A stretch of DNA of 64,000 nt, from assembly GCA_039000515.1 (NCBI GenBank), contig JBCFYV010009882.1, positions 61,521,317 through 61,585,316 on the forward strand. The letters are read 5' to 3'. Shown here in pieces: positions 46,844 through 60,229 of this stretch; position 1 is the stretch's first letter; each line of letters begins with the position of its first letter. The notes beneath the pieces are model-generated. The model ran no database searches. It saw only the letters and a list, made by a program, of their open reading frames with translations, and was not told where the DNA came from. The translations under genes were made by a program, and so were the position numbers. The stretch comes from Timema cristinae (Eukaryota; Arthropoda; Insecta; Phasmatodea; Timematidae).

Positions 46844-49432
46844 AAAAAATTGGTAGTTATATTTTGACTAAGTAAATGTAATTTCACTTAGAGCTAGAAT
46901 TTTTTCATATTATATTCTTAATTAATCTACTTGTTTACTTATCTAGAAATAAAATAGTTTGGACATTTTTTAGTTACTACTCAAAAAATTTATACGAAAC
47001 CAATATATTTACAAGCAGTATAAATAAAAATCTCATTTTCTTTTTTGACAACTTTAAGAGTGGAAGTTAAATTCTAATGTTCTATAGATGGTATGTTATT
47101 AACTAATACTACAGAAGTAGCATGTTCCTTGAAAATGTCTTAATTGTTTCTCCTTCTTGGAATCTACCATGCCCTAATTCATAGAGAGTGTTACATATTG
47201 CTGTGACAATGCAAGACCACAACCTCTCTAGAAAGGTTATTATGAATTAAGAAAACAACTTGAATAAAATAACTTTAAACTGGTGAAAACGTTAATTAAT
47301 TTTGGTATTTAATAATTGAACCTGAACTAAATAGATTAGAAATATATTTCTAATGTCATAAATTGGTCTTAATATTTAATGAGTATGATCACTTTCATTA
47401 ACACTACCTCTATAGTTTATATCAACGCACCATCGTGCTATTTGAATTTAAGTCTCCATAAAGTCCAGATTTTAATTGCTCACACAAGTGAACCATCTCG
47501 TGAAAGTAGAATTTTAATTTTATTTTTAATTTGACTTTTAATTCTTTCAAACCATTCTGGAAAACTTCTCTTAAACGTCTTGCCAAATTTGTCTTCAAAT
47601 TGCCCCCAATGCTTGATTGCAATCAGTCGGGGACAGTACCAATATTGCACAGAGCCTAATAGGTGTGTATGAAACGACTCAAGTTTGAACGGGTCCTACC
47701 AGTGTTGTAAATATGGTGTTATATTGATGATTTATGACCATTACATTTAAATACAACCAGGTAGTTTCATCCTCAAACACGGGCATTGTATTTATAGTTC
47801 ATTATTTCTTGTAGATTACTTGGTTGTGGTTGCAAGAATTGCATTAATATTTCCTTGCGTTGCTGATTGTTTAATTTGAAAATCCTGCATTTTATAATGA
47901 ATGTATCGACATACCTGTGCCTCACTGATGCACCTAAGCCTCTAATTTTAGCCCATTAACTCGAACATCACTTTCAGATAAACAGTTTTTCACTAATGAA
48001 TAAACCACAATGAAGCATATGCTAAATGTTTATTTATTTTAGTTTAGTAATCTGTGCTAAGAATTTAGCCAAAACACACGTATTCATACTTATATGATTG
48101 TTTCAAAAGAATGTTGTAGGTTTCGAACTATCGCTATCAAGGAACATTCTAACTTAATTTATCACGAGGACATTAACACCATAATACTATCAAATGACTT
48201 ATGATAAAAATAATACTATTGATTTCATTTTTTATCTTATACTCATTCACAGACTACAATGATAAGTGAAATTATGTGCCACTGAATTTGGTTTTTTGTA
48301 AACCAGATTATTTAATACTTAGCATTATAATAAAAATTTATGTATACATTCCCTTCCCTCAGGATTCAATGATCTGAAATTTATACAGTCAATTTTTTAT
48401 CTGTAGCTACCAGTACTTTTTTTAGATCTTGTTTTCACTGTATCATTAATAAGATAATTAAAATTATTTCAAGGTTGACCTTAGCATTTACTTACATCTT
48501 TCTCCCCTTACTCCTTATCCCAATCGTTATCCTCCACACTAGTTGACGTTTTTATGTATATTTTAATAGGCCCTAGAAATACTCCGTATACTATTTACCT
48601 TGACCAATTACAGTATTACCCTATCTTATATACTAATCCATATTTTAAACCGTGATGATACTCTTGCTTAGAACTCTTCAGAATATACGTAGTGTGCCTC
48701 TTCCTTCAACACAGCTTTCCTAAATGGTTTTACACACTACCTCCTCCCAAATTTGGTTATATTTTCTCTAATCTATACCTTCTTCATCTTTAGACCATTA
48801 GTTTAAATACACAGATAGTATATAACCGGTTACAAAAATAAGGGAGTGATCTCTAAACATATATTTATTCCTTTTTTAAAATTGGTTTTATTTGGAAATC
48901 AATTTCTTAAATAGTTTTTTTTAAATATTATTAGAAGCTGTATTTTTTTTTAATATTAATCCCAAGTAGATTATAATATTGTTTAATGTTACAGATAAGG
49001 TTTTCTAAGTGAACAATGTTAAGTTTGTTGCATAAAATCTGGGGATAAAGGAAAATAATGACCCTCTCATAACTGAAATAACAATATTAAAAATATGTTT
49101 TTAAACTTCGGTGAGCTATCCATATACATCAATCTAAATGTGTCTACTCTAAATACGTTGGCAAACATATATTATTCTTTAGTTTACTAATCGAATTTCT
49201 TATACTCTTAGTTTAACCGGAATTTTGAAGGATTAACTAGAAATATTATCTAATGTTTCTATTTGTAAGCCACACCATTTTTAAAACCAAGCAAGGTAGG
49301 ATATTTTACTTGTTTTTTACGTACACATTAGTAGAGTGTACAAAGGGAACTCGAGTGATATATATAAGTTTCCCCCTTTTTTTATATAAAATGTTAATTT
49401 ATTAACTGTATAGTGATGTTATTTATTGCCAG
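46844..49432. other. sif intron 7, remainder
   Basis: AT-rich. No exon or transposon protein recognised. Ends TTTATTGCCAG before the PDZ exon. Confidence 0.45.
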
Positions 49433-49699
49433 GGATAATCAAAGGAGACGAGATAATGGTCATCAACGGAGCCATCGTGAGCGACTTGGACATGATGTAC
49501 CTGGAGAGTGTCCTTCAAGAGGAGCTAGCACTCTGTATGATGATGAGATCTTCTCGCACAGAACCCCCAGATTTGGCCGGAATGATGAGAGCCACGGACG
49601 ACATCATAGAGAGCTTAGTGTGCCCTCCACCTCCTTCAGAACCACCTGTCATCAGCGAGGAGATGATCTCTGGCCTCATCGTTCCAGCTCCTGGCTGGA
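49433..49699 (+). CDS. sif: sif exon: PDZ domain core
   Basis: 89 codons spanning two split codons (phases 1 to 1). Begins (G)[20 protein letters not shown], the PDZ beta-strand and loop set, with [20 protein letters not shown] next. It then runs into an acidic linker ([20 protein letters not shown]) ending PAPGW. The PDZ of this family binds C-terminal peptides of membrane proteins such as syndecan in TIAM1. Donor is GGA|GTAAGT at 49700. The overlapping frame starting at 49413 is a shadow. Confidence 0.95.
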
Positions 49700-51213
49700 G
49701 TAAGTCAAATATGTGTTCCAAATTTATAAATACCTAATTGGCTCCATCTCTAAATATCTTAAGAATCTAAACAAAACAAAACAAACAAAACAAACACCAG
49801 GGCGCCATTGTTTTTCTCGTTGAGTTTTTTATGTCCATGTCGTGTCCGTTTTCGAGAGCCCTTCGGGGCTGGTGTTAACTGTCTGTCCTCTATGTTTTCA
49901 CATGTTTTATTAATGTTTATAACTTATATATGTGTTACCAAAATAAATAAAACTCTTACAAACAAACAAACAAACAAAACAAACATTTATTAATCTCAAT
50001 GTAAGGTATTAAAAATAAAATACTCTAAAATTGTTGATTTACCTTAAGTAAAATACATGAACTGCAGCATTGGTACTTACAAAGCTTTAATAGATTAGAT
50101 ATAAAATTAGCTGAAAAATAGCTGAAAAATTAAACACGCATTTATAACATATATATAGTAAGTTAAGAAGATGCGCTAAGGATTTTTACTGCTCAAGAAA
50201 TATTCGTTGAGCTCAGCTTATTTTGAACCCACGAGAATTGGGCCCTGAGATGAGAACTTTACCCTAAGACCACCGAGGTCAACTTCTATTTACTTAAGTA
50301 GGAATAAATCCTACATTAAAGCATGTGCATTTACTTAAAGCAGAAGAATGATTTTAACACTTTTATTTAACTCTTTCTTTTTAGTGAAGAAAATTTCGTT
50401 AATTTGTGATCCACAATGATGTATAGTTACTCTTAAAATTTTAACAAATTATTGACTAATGTTCAGTATTTCAAACAAATATGTTTGTAATATGTAAAAC
50501 TAAAATGAAGTATAGGAAGAAGTTTTGACTTGTGGTCCTCCCTAAATCTCTTATCTGTGGTCCTATTTTTGATTTTTTTTTTAAATAAAATTATTAAACT
50601 AGATTAAATATATAGCTGTCAATATTTAAAAAAAATACTAACAGTTTTAATTCAAGCTAGAATTTGTATTTATAAGAATAATGTTTCTCCTTAGAACTAT
50701 GTATTATTAAAATATGGTTGTGGGGGGACCATTTTAATATATATGTATATATATTTTGCAGAACGTTTCTATGAATCATTTGATGGTAAACTCCCATTTA
50801 AAACTTTGTTCTGTCATAAACAAATCACTATAATTTGGCATTGGTGTACTAAGCCATAGGTACCAGTTACAATGTACGTGTCCAGGTGTCATTTTTAAAT
50901 TTAAAGTACAATCACTATAACTTTATTACTTTTGAATCTACACACTCCATCATTTTAAATTTAATTTGATTTGAAATAAAAGGCTTTCTAAAATTTACCT
51001 AGCTTAGCATCTTAATCTCTTGTACTTGAAATAAGAATTATTGGTGACATCTTGTAATCTCTAAAATAATGTTCTGGTTGTCAATGAATTATTTGAATGA
51101 AGAAAAAATATGTAAATTATGAATGATAAGGGTTCCAAATCGTATTTAACAATTAATAGTGAAAACCTGGATTCAGAAATTATGGCATAAATTCTTTGAC
51201 ATTGGACCAATTA

Positions 51214-51214
<1 letters not shown>
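49700..51214. other. sif intron 8, first part
   Basis: 49770-49985 is a short retroposed-looking segment flanked by A/C-rich AAACAAAC runs, with CGAGAGCCCTTCGGGGCTGG in the middle. It could be the 3' end of a LINE or SINE. The rest is AT-rich without features. Confidence 0.4.
50212..50282 (-). mobile_element. tRNA-derived SINE head
   Basis: On the minus strand it reads CTCGGTGGTCTTAGGGTAAA, with an A box. The B box GGGTTCAAAAT follows about 40 nt later. It resembles the family A/B heads. No target duplication was found. Confidence 0.55.
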
Positions 51215-51256
<42 letters not shown>

Positions 51257-51345
51257 AATAAAATAATAATAACAGTAAAAATAACAACAGTAATAATAGT
51301 AGAAATAATAATAACAATAATGATGATAATAATGATAATAATAAT
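51215..51345. repeat. (AAT)n microsatellite with GAT and AAC variants
   Basis: Trinucleotide run, possibly the expanded tail of a lost SINE. The 72-codon minus frame (Ile/Leu run) is an artefact. Confidence 0.9.
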
Positions 51346-52429
51346 AAAGTCATTCATACATTGTCTAGTGCAAACACCTGATATCTTGAAAGAGATGAAA
51401 GTTAAAAAGGTTTTCCGATCAGTAAGCATCTACAAAATAAACTTAGATTTTTAACCATATTTTTAAGAACCTAAACTGGTAATCTATAAACCACTTTTTA
51501 TCTTTTAGAATTAAGCCATATAAAATAAATGTTGAAATTACTTTATGTTATTTAGTTTTAAACAGCACAAACGTTTTATATAGGTATCTTATGCAAAAGG
51601 AAGGTATAGTAGGAAATTATGAATAAATAAATGTGGCATTGCAAACAGTCGATATTCCATAAAAATGGCTAAACACTTCTCACACTTATAAAAACTTTCT
51701 TTTGCCATGGTGCCTTGTTCCCAATTCACTAATGCAATGCTCATAGCATCGCTTATTGGCCATCTTCTCAGCTGGTTTTTGTTTCACATTAAGGTCATAC
51801 TTATGTATAAAACTGTACTCCCTGTTCATTTGTGGGCATTTGATTCGCTTTTACTAACATAAATTAATGCTTGCAAATCAGTAACCACTATGAAAAATAA
51901 TATAAAGTGGGAAATTTCAGAATTGGTCCATTGACAGCACTGAATTCATTAGTTTGATCTTTCAGATCTGTAAATGCCTAGTTCTGTTCCTCCTTCCACA
52001 CATATTGGTAGTCCTTCCTTGTTAAGAGGTTGAGTGGTTTAGCTCTATCATTATAGTAAGGAGTGAATCATTAGAATAATTATGTGAGCCCTAAGAACCA
52101 TCTTACCTATGAACCAATTTGGGCTAAGGAACTTGCATATTGAAAATAGTTTACGTTGTCTAGGTTGTATGGTGCCTTCACTAATCACAAATCACAAGTT
52201 ATCAATAATTTATTCCAAAACTCACATTATTTTATTTGCAATTCATGTGGGTTTTTCTCTGGGGTTTAAATACAAGGCTTAGTTAATCTGTCATTTACTA
52301 CCAATATTGAGCACGAAGAAAAATATCATCCAAATATGCCATCATTATTTAATTTAGAAGTGCATAGAGTTCACGGTTTCTCTCACTTCAACTCTGCTGC
52401 TCCATTGGTCAATGAGTAGCACTGAGTTG
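51346..52429. other. sif intron 8, no gene recognised
   Basis: AT-rich sequence without recognised exon or element. Confidence 0.4.
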
Positions 52430-52930
52430 GGTTTAGAGGTTCATTGGGTTTTAAATGTTCTAGCCCTCGTGGGATTTGCTCTGATTCAGACGGGATGAAA
52501 TACTCCCCCTAGCTGTTGGATGTTCCTCGTCCTGTAATCCTGGAAGAGTGGCTCCGCGTGGTGGCCCCAGGGGAATGTCTGGAGGTTTTACCCGAAGGGC
52601 GACTAAATATATGTTGAGGAAGATTGTGTGGGAGTTAATTGGTGGAGGGGGTCCCCCCTCTATAGCTACTATAGCTACACTCTAAGCGGTTTGTAGCTAG
52701 TACCTTTCGGGAAAGATGGTCAAGTCGACTCCACTAGGTCCCCATTGGGCAACTCAGGCTGAAAGCCATTTTAGGATGGCTGCTGAGACTAGGCACCTGA
52801 CCTTATCCAAGGATTTAGAGCCCTATGTGAGAGTCCAGCATTTACGGAAGGAGGAGATAACTTCTACCGCTGAGCGAAACTGGTCAAGACAGGGCTTTTT
52901 TTCTCAGCTGTCTGGTGATAGATAATATGG
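52430..52930 (+). other. GC-richer unidentified repeat-like block with a 69-codon frame
   Basis: Clearly less AT-rich than its surroundings. A frame at 52716-52925 (MVKSTPLGPHWATQAESHFR at the start) has no recognised domain. The block could be the 5' part of a non-LTR retrotransposon, but no supporting RT lies downstream. Listed as unknown. Confidence 0.35.
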
Positions 52931-53439
52931 CTCGATGGTGGGCACAGTTTCATCAGTTCTTAAATTTCTCACTGCATATGTAATATGAATGGCTATACTC
53001 GAAGGACACAGATCCAATGGGCAAGAAGAGCCTCGCAAGAGTGTTTGTTCCCAATACAAATGGATGCCAAACTCAATCACCGCAAGTAAGTTTCCATTTT
53101 GAAAAGTCGCTGACATATATATTATAAGTTGCTAACGTAGTAACGTGTCAATGTTCTCAATGCTCCATTGATTAGATATGATGAATTAAAGAGTATGAAA
53201 GTGATTATTCATTCTTGTTAAGAAGGAATTGTTTATTCAATAGAGCTGATACAAAGAAATTAAATGCATTTTCTCAGACAAAAAGTGAAGGAAATCTAAC
53301 ATATAGCCACGCCGTGTTCGTAACAGCATAGAAAAAAGAAAAACTACTAGCTCTATGCAAGTGGATCCAAATAAGTCTCTAGATATGGCACCTATTTTAA
53401 CATTCCCAATCGTCATATATTTTCATTAGGTTTAATCTC
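52931..53439. other. sif intron 8, no gene recognised
   Basis: AT-rich, no recognised feature. Confidence 0.35.
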
Positions 53440-55640
53440 TCAACTTTTTAGGGAGCTTTACTTATCGCTTATGGCTTCGTCAAAATGTCTTTAAATTGCT
53501 CATCCTTACACACATATTGAGATGGCACAATGTTTTCTTCTTTGGCCGCTTTGTTGAAATAAAGCTGAGCTTCAAAATGCTTCTCTCTCGCAAGGACATC
53601 TAGGTTCGTGATTAATATGAGTGGGCTTTAGTTGCCGATAACAATGCTGCGGGACTCACACATTCTTCACCCATTCTTTACCGATATTATTGAATAACTG
53701 ACGGACCCAGTACGAATCACACGCTTCTTCACAACTTTTATCACAATGCTTCAGTGGTCAACGGTGTTCCTTTTTTAATATACCTGCGCCAAGTTAGTAG
53801 GCCACCTCCCCCTCCATTTAAATCAGCTGGTGTGGTTATTGAAATTGCATCAGTCATGTTGAATTATGTTCATGTGCATCCTTTTAATATACTTATGCTG
53901 TCCAATCTGTATTTTTTAAATACAACCACGGTATATTTAAGCCCATGTACTACGGCTGTTTACCACCATCATCTCAATCTCTTCTTTATGCACTTTTGCT
54001 TCACTGCTTTTTGACAATATCATGATATCATCCACATAAAGCAGAAAATATGTATCATGACCCGTTATTGGTTCATGGAACATGCATGGATAAATTGTTC
54101 TCCACATTTAGTTGAATTTCATGAGCCATTCTATTATTTTTTTTTACATTTAGTTTGCACACTCGGTCACTATCACCAAAGTCGAAACCTCTAGAGGGTT
54201 CCAACAAATGTATTCTTGTTGTTATATTTTTAAAAAAGCTGCCTCACATGCCTCAAACTGTGCGATCTATAAGCCCTTCTCTGCTGTAATGTAATTTTCA
54301 TATCTGAATACGGGAGTAAACACGTCTTTATTGTAATTTCTTTCTTGTGGACTGAAACCTCTGGCTACTAAGCTAGCTTTTCCTTTCAATTAACTTGAGC
54401 CTGGAACATGATTAACTTCGTACATACATATGCTACTTTGCTTGGTTCATGTGGTCGTGTCACTAGTTCTCACGTTTCATTATTCTTCAGGGCCTTAAGC
54501 CTATCTTCCGTGCCTTGTTGCTACTGTGCCGTATCCTTCAAATTTATTGCTCCACTTCTATGTAGGACTTCTTCAATTTTTGTACAATTTTCATTGAACT
54601 CATACCGGTGTGGTTTATGCACATGTGGTCACGGATTGTATGCACCTATGTTTATTTGATTTTATTCACCTTCAAGAAATATTCAAATAACGATGGACTA
54701 CTCAGAACATCAAGCAGCAATTATGCTTCTTTGAATTTTGATGACCTGTGTCAATTTATTTTCTTTGACTTACACGTTTTCAAAGTTGACCACAGAGACT
54801 CGTTCAGTTCCCAACATCTTGGATACAATGTCATCATAATAAAAATAAACACCACAGCTGACAATCACTTTCCTTGTTAGAGGATTGTACAGTCTGCAGA
54901 TTTAGTTGTGGACTCATATCTGTGAGGTAAGATTTTTTAACGCTTGCATCCGATTTACTCCGTCTGAAATCTTTTGGCAGATGAACATATGTTTCCATAT
55001 AAAAGAATTTCATGTGACTAAAACTAGGATTTTCCTAAAACCCCTAGTGGAAAGAGGTCTTGCTCATTTTCCGTGACTTCGGAGTATTATTTAGGATGTT
55101 AAGACCTGTATGGACGGTCTTTGAACACAAATATTTCCGAAGACCACTTGCCAACAGCATTGTTCTTCCTAACACTTGAATGGTGTGCTTTTCTCACTCG
55201 ACTTCTCTATTTTACTGTTGTGTATATGGTGATGTTCTTTAGTGTATCACACCGTGTTCTTGTAGCATTTTAAACTTTTGCTCAACAAATCAGGTCCTTT
55301 ATGAGTTTTCATTGACCTGACTCATTTTCTAGTCGAACTTACGATGCCTTTTCCTTTTTACTGATCTTGCTTCTCACCTCGTATGTTCTCCCTAGGAAGT
55401 GAACATATCGGAAACGTGTATCTTTATAATTTAATACAAACATATATCTGTATCTGCACCATGAAGTTGTATTCATGGGACCACATACATTTGCAAGATG
55501 CCATGCACTAGGTCACCATTGATGTTACTCTCGCTTCGGAATGGAAATTAAATGCATCTTCCCCAATATACAGTCTCCACAGAAATCTTCTTCTCTTTGG
55601 AGAGCGACCAACCCTCCACAATATTGTTCTTTACCATAAT
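53440..55640 (-). mobile_element. Copia-type retrotransposon remnant, minus strand
   Basis: Read right to left. A pre-integrase zinc-binding stretch lies near 55610-55550 (FCGDCILGKMHL). An integrase piece near 55310-55210 carries the SPYTQQ motif before a stop. The RT catalytic box is at 54027-54038 (YVDDIM). The RNase H end lies near 53600-53470 (KHFEAQLYFNKAAKEE, then DILTKP). The order is that of Copia. Decay is heavy, with no LTR pair found. It is distinct from the element at 31145. Confidence 0.75.
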
Positions 55641-56109
55641 TTGTATTGTGTTCACGCTCAAATGTCAAAGTCACTGATGCCACCATCATAGGGACTCCAC
55701 TATGGCAAGGAATACTTCACTGTCCACACTAAGCTGTCTTCAATGAAATCACTTTTCTTATTCTTGCTATTATAGTGTGTGCCTGTGAGATATTTGAACA
55801 ATACATATTGGGAAAATACAATATAACAGTTGAAATTGACCATTTACCTTTAGAGACTATATTTATAAAATAGTGGTTAAGTATTCCAATAAGACTACAA
55901 CGGATGGAGTTTTGTCTGTAGTGGTACAAAATCAATGTAACCTACAAACACTGTAAAAAAAGTATGTTTGTCATAGGAATATTGTCACAAGCTTGTAATT
56001 CTGATTTAAATCAGACTACACGTTTATCAGAAGAGATAACATGTATTAAAATATAAATATCATCAGTACAATATTGGCTTAAAAACACGTTATCAAACTG
56101 AGAAACTCA
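55641..56109. other. sif intron 8, no gene recognised
   Basis: AT-rich. May include more decayed retroelement sequence, but nothing readable. Confidence 0.35.
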
Positions 56110-56775
56110 AATCTACAAGTGTTATCATGCCATATCTTAGAAGGGTGGCCAAATTTTAAAATATCTACATCACCCTTCATCCGTGAATATTGTCCTCATG
56201 GATATGAATTAAATATTACGAATGGAATCTTATATCGAGGAAGGCGGATTATCATTCCAAAGAATCTACCTTAATCAATTAGGAGTAGAGTCAAGCATGA
56301 GGAAAGTACGTGATGGCTTATTTTGGTCACACGTGTCAGATGGCATCACCAATCAAATCAATATATGTCCAGCTTGTATTGATTGATTTTTCACTAAGAA
56401 AGCAAAGTTACCACTTCAAATAAATACACTCTTCCATTGCAATGCATAGCTATGAACATATGTCACTTTAAAAACTAAGGTTACTTAATAACTTAAAACT
56501 AATCTGACTTCTGGGAAATTGATAAGCTACTTCAAATATCTTCATCATCTATCATTGAGTGTACCAAAATTAATTTTAGTAGACACAGGATTCCATTGGT
56601 AGACATAAATGATAATGCCCAACAGTTTGTACAGTCAGAATTCAAATAATTTTCTCAATATTATAAAATTGTATCACTCGTCATTTCAATATCAAAGCCA
56701 TTCAATGTCAAAGTACAATCTTCTGATAAAATAGCCAAGTTACTCTTAAAATAAATGTCCAATATCATAAAACAT
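56110..56775 (+). mobile_element. Ty3/Gypsy integrase remnant
   Basis: Plus-strand pieces in Gypsy order. ELNITNGILYRGRRIIIPKN (about 56207) is the segment before the HHCC zinc finger. GVESSMRKVRDGLFWSHVSD and then ICPACID make up the zinc-finger region. FWEIDKL and DINDNAQQFVQSEFK belong to the catalytic core, with the second Asp region visible. Frameshifts and stops separate the pieces. No LTRs were identified. Confidence 0.75.
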
Positions 56776-57466
56776 AAGCAACCAAATTTACCCCAATCTT
56801 CCTGTGCCTATTTCTAAACGATCCTCTTCTATAGAATTGATACTCAATTAATACTACAAGTTATGTAGTTTAAATACAAATCAGTCTCTATCTTAACACA
56901 AATTAAAGCCTTAACGATTGCCTTAATTGCTTAGTAATAATTTAGGTGGATTATTTGCGGACCATAAACAATGGCAAAAATATAGCCAAGCCTTCGCCTA
57001 CAGATAAAATTGCCAATATTTGAACATATTCAAAACACAAACAAGACTTAATTCACTTTGTAATGACAAAACAAGAGACATGACATTTCTGTACACAATA
57101 AATTAAATAAATGAATTAAGTTTTGATGGAAAAGAGTCCTGGTGCGAGGGCACTTGCAGCCAACTTTACTTGTTTGCTTTTTAAGGCAGGGTTGGTAAAA
57201 TGGGGTTTGGGGCAGAAATAAACCAGTAATATGATGAACTCTCACGAAAACTTGCCCTTAACAAGTTTTGCGTGGAGTCCTTACTGGTGGCAGTAGGGTC
57301 CAGGCCCGATGACGGAAGTTTAGTCTCACTGCTTGTTTGACCAGCCAAGGATCAGGCTCAAAACAGTCCATAATTACATTGATGAATTTAATATCAAAGC
57401 TATTATAGTTGTTAAGTACAGTATTGCCACATCTAAATATAAATTTATATAAATTGAAAAATGATA
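56776..57466. other. sif intron 8, no gene recognised
   Basis: AT-rich, possibly the decayed downstream part of the Gypsy element. A 76-codon minus frame at 57258-57488 has no recognised domain. Confidence 0.35.
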
Positions 57467-57537
57467 CCTGAATATTGGAATCAAACAAATAACCTTTGGT
57501 TTATATCTACAATGCTCTTACCATCGAGCTATCAAGG
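57467..57537 (-). tRNA. tRNA-like pseudogene (tRNA-Tyr-like) or SINE head
   Basis: Minus strand. The A box region TAGCTCGATGGTAAGAGC and the B box region TTTGTTTGATTCC have tRNA spacing. CCTTGATAGCTC and TGTAGAT resemble tRNA-Tyr with anticodon GTA. The T-arm is imperfect and the acceptor stem pairs only in part, so it is unlikely to be functional. An alternative is a tRNA-derived SINE head. Confidence 0.4.
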
Positions 57538-57657
57538 ATTCTTGCGATGCTAAAGTTCGTTCATTATTCATTAATTTGTAAAGGCAGAGTCGTTAATAAT
57601 TAAATTGTTTTAAATTAGTTTGTACCTACCTTCCAATACAATTAAAAATTGTTTTAG

Positions 57658-57764
57658 GTAAGGAGCTATACTCTCCAGAAACTGAAAGCTCTCCTGCACC
57701 TTCAAGTGACGCAGGGAAAGCAACTTCACGAACCAACTCTTTTGAAATTGAAAACTTATTAAAA
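57658..57764 (+). CDS. sif: sif exon: linker after PDZ
   Basis: Two bases complete a Ser codon, then 35 codons. Reads (S)KELYSPETESSPAPSSD, then TSRTNSFEIENLLK. The acceptor is TTGTTTTAG. The donor is AAA|GTGAGT. It links the PDZ domain to the DH region and carries Ser/Thr-rich, probably phosphorylated sequence. At 107 nt it is the shortest recognised exon. The frame it restores is what makes the flanking exons join. Confidence 0.9.
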
Positions 57765-60229
57765 GTGAGTGAGTGGTAGAAGTAGATCTAATATTTTATA
57801 AAAACTAGATCAACATTAATATTATTTATTTTCCTTTATAATAATATGAGAGACAGTTTAGATCCCTCAGACCTTATGAGAACATAATTGAAAGAATTTA
57901 TTTATTTGCATTTAACTGAATAATATATTCAAACTTAAAACTTGTACTTATTAAAAAAATATAAATATATAAACAAATTAATTACAAAAGGGATGGTAGG
58001 TAGAAGAAAGGAACCAACTAATTTCTTTTTTAATATCTATCCAAAGGGAAAATGATGCTGTAGATATTGTCGATAACCCATATTTTGATGGATTTAGTTT
58101 ATCCTATTTACATTTTTTACCTATTTTTTTCATACCAATATAATATTGATTTTAATATTCTATTAAATATTCAGGTATTGTGTAGGTTGGTTCCCATTTG
58201 CTTATATTAAAGATAATTGATTTGTACAAAGCTAGACGAACCAAGTAGTTTTTCCTTTCTTTAAAATCTTTATAATCTTATGATTGTGTGTACTAACTAA
58301 ATCCACAATGAAAAAAAAAGTTTTTTTTACTTGTATATGATTAAAATTGTTTCCTTTTTATTTCAAAGTGAGATACACTGTTCTAGTTTTTAAAAACAAA
58401 GAAAAACATATTTAAATACACAAATGAGTCACAAATTATCATATGCTTCTACATAAATATTAAGAGGTACACAAAGGCCATAAATATCATCCTCAACTGC
58501 AGCTAAAGTACGTTTGGTAAAACAGTTTTAAGGACTCTTACGACACCAGTTTTATTTCCCTTTCTTTTCGTGATCTGTGGTGACTTTGATGTTAACAATC
58601 TTATTTCCAGGCTTACATTTTAAAAAACCCATGATTTTGAGTGATTTGTTTTAATGGTCCTCACAACAATGTCTGGTGTCAATCTAACCGAATTCTCTGG
58701 TTGGTGGAATCGTTATTGTATCATCATAGATCCCTTTGATTTTATTGTAAGATTTTTTTATAACAGGGAAGCCCCTTCATCAGATTTGTGGATCATATGT
58801 GTATTTGTGTCTGAATCATGCGTGTGGATGTCAGTTTTATCATGGCAGGAGCCTCATAGCAACGCCAGGAATCCTTCTCCGCGCTTGCGTGGTAGGTTGT
58901 CATCTTGAATGCGAGCTGACGTCCACGCAAACGTGCCACCTGGTATCAACCTCCTCTCTGTATAGAATCTTCTGCCCACTCTATTGAGTACTGCCCTGAT
59001 GATCGGAGCATCTCCTGCTCGTGATACACATTATTTTGTTATTCATTTCTTTTTTTATCATTATACTATACATCTAATATTATATATTTATGGTGCAGAT
59101 ATTTTATTATATATTCATTTTTATTTTTATGAAAATCATAATCTTATTTACTTAACTACATTTACTTAGGATTTGGCAACTTATTCTAAGTTAAATTAAT
59201 ATCAAGATACCTTTTAAACTAACTAAAAACTACTGCAGTTTACTGAAATTACTTGTTGAGATATACACGTTTTCCTTATGTTTCGTTGGCATGCTTGGTT
59301 TTCTGATGTTTTTCTGTTGCTGCACTGAATGACTACTTATAAGCCATACTCATAGGCCATTTGATTTTATGTGCTCCCAATGGTGCAAGCCATGGATTAT
59401 GCTTGATACCAAGTGTTCTGAGATCATGTGGCTCCTTGAGCCTGTCCAGCCATCGCTTCTAGATGCATTATAGGATTTATATGATTGCCTGCTGGTATGT
59501 CAAGGCCAGATCCAAATCGTCAGCGGCATTTCTGTTAATGGAATCATGGGTTTTGAATATTTTCCCTCCGCATGATTCTCCAGGATACCTAGAGAATACA
59601 CAATATGTTAGTAGTGTCGCATCATGTCTTGTAGAGTTGCCTATTTCTTTTGTGTCATTCCTAGTCTTCCCACTGTTTTTCAGTTTCTCCATACGGAGTT
59701 ATATTCCCACTCATCAGATAGGCATTTATGATGTATCCCCATCGATGTCATCGAACCGACCCTTGTCAGAATTTATACTTGGTGGAAGTCTCCATTCCTC
59801 TGCAAATACATCACGCCTCTCCACCTAACTTCAAGATCCAGCAGACCCTCAATGCGTCCATATGTCATCTAATATATGCCGGAGATTTTCAGAAGTATAC
59901 TGCTCTAAATCCTCCATAGAATATTTGCTGGTTACAACATTATTTAGTCAGTGATTCCACACGATAGCAACACATTCCATCATTGAGACAAGAATAGCCT
60001 TGCGGTATCGTTTTATGATATACATACGGAGAGATTAAACCTTCTCTGACCTGTGCTGATTATCTAATTCTTCACACGTTTGGCTTTTCCAGATACTTTC
60101 TCCATGTCGGTTTGGAAATTTTTCTTCTGGTCTTACGTCACGTTCAGGTAGTAGTCTTGTTCCACTTTAAACTCTGGAGGCTAATCTTCAGTATTGGCTT
60201 CCTCAGGAGTGTCCCTCTAAACAACTTAT
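57765..60229. other. sif intron 9, first part
   Basis: AT-rich up to about 58600. From about 58640 the sequence is less AT-rich and may be the 3' part of the minus-strand LINE further right. I could not recognise motifs with confidence. Confidence 0.35.
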
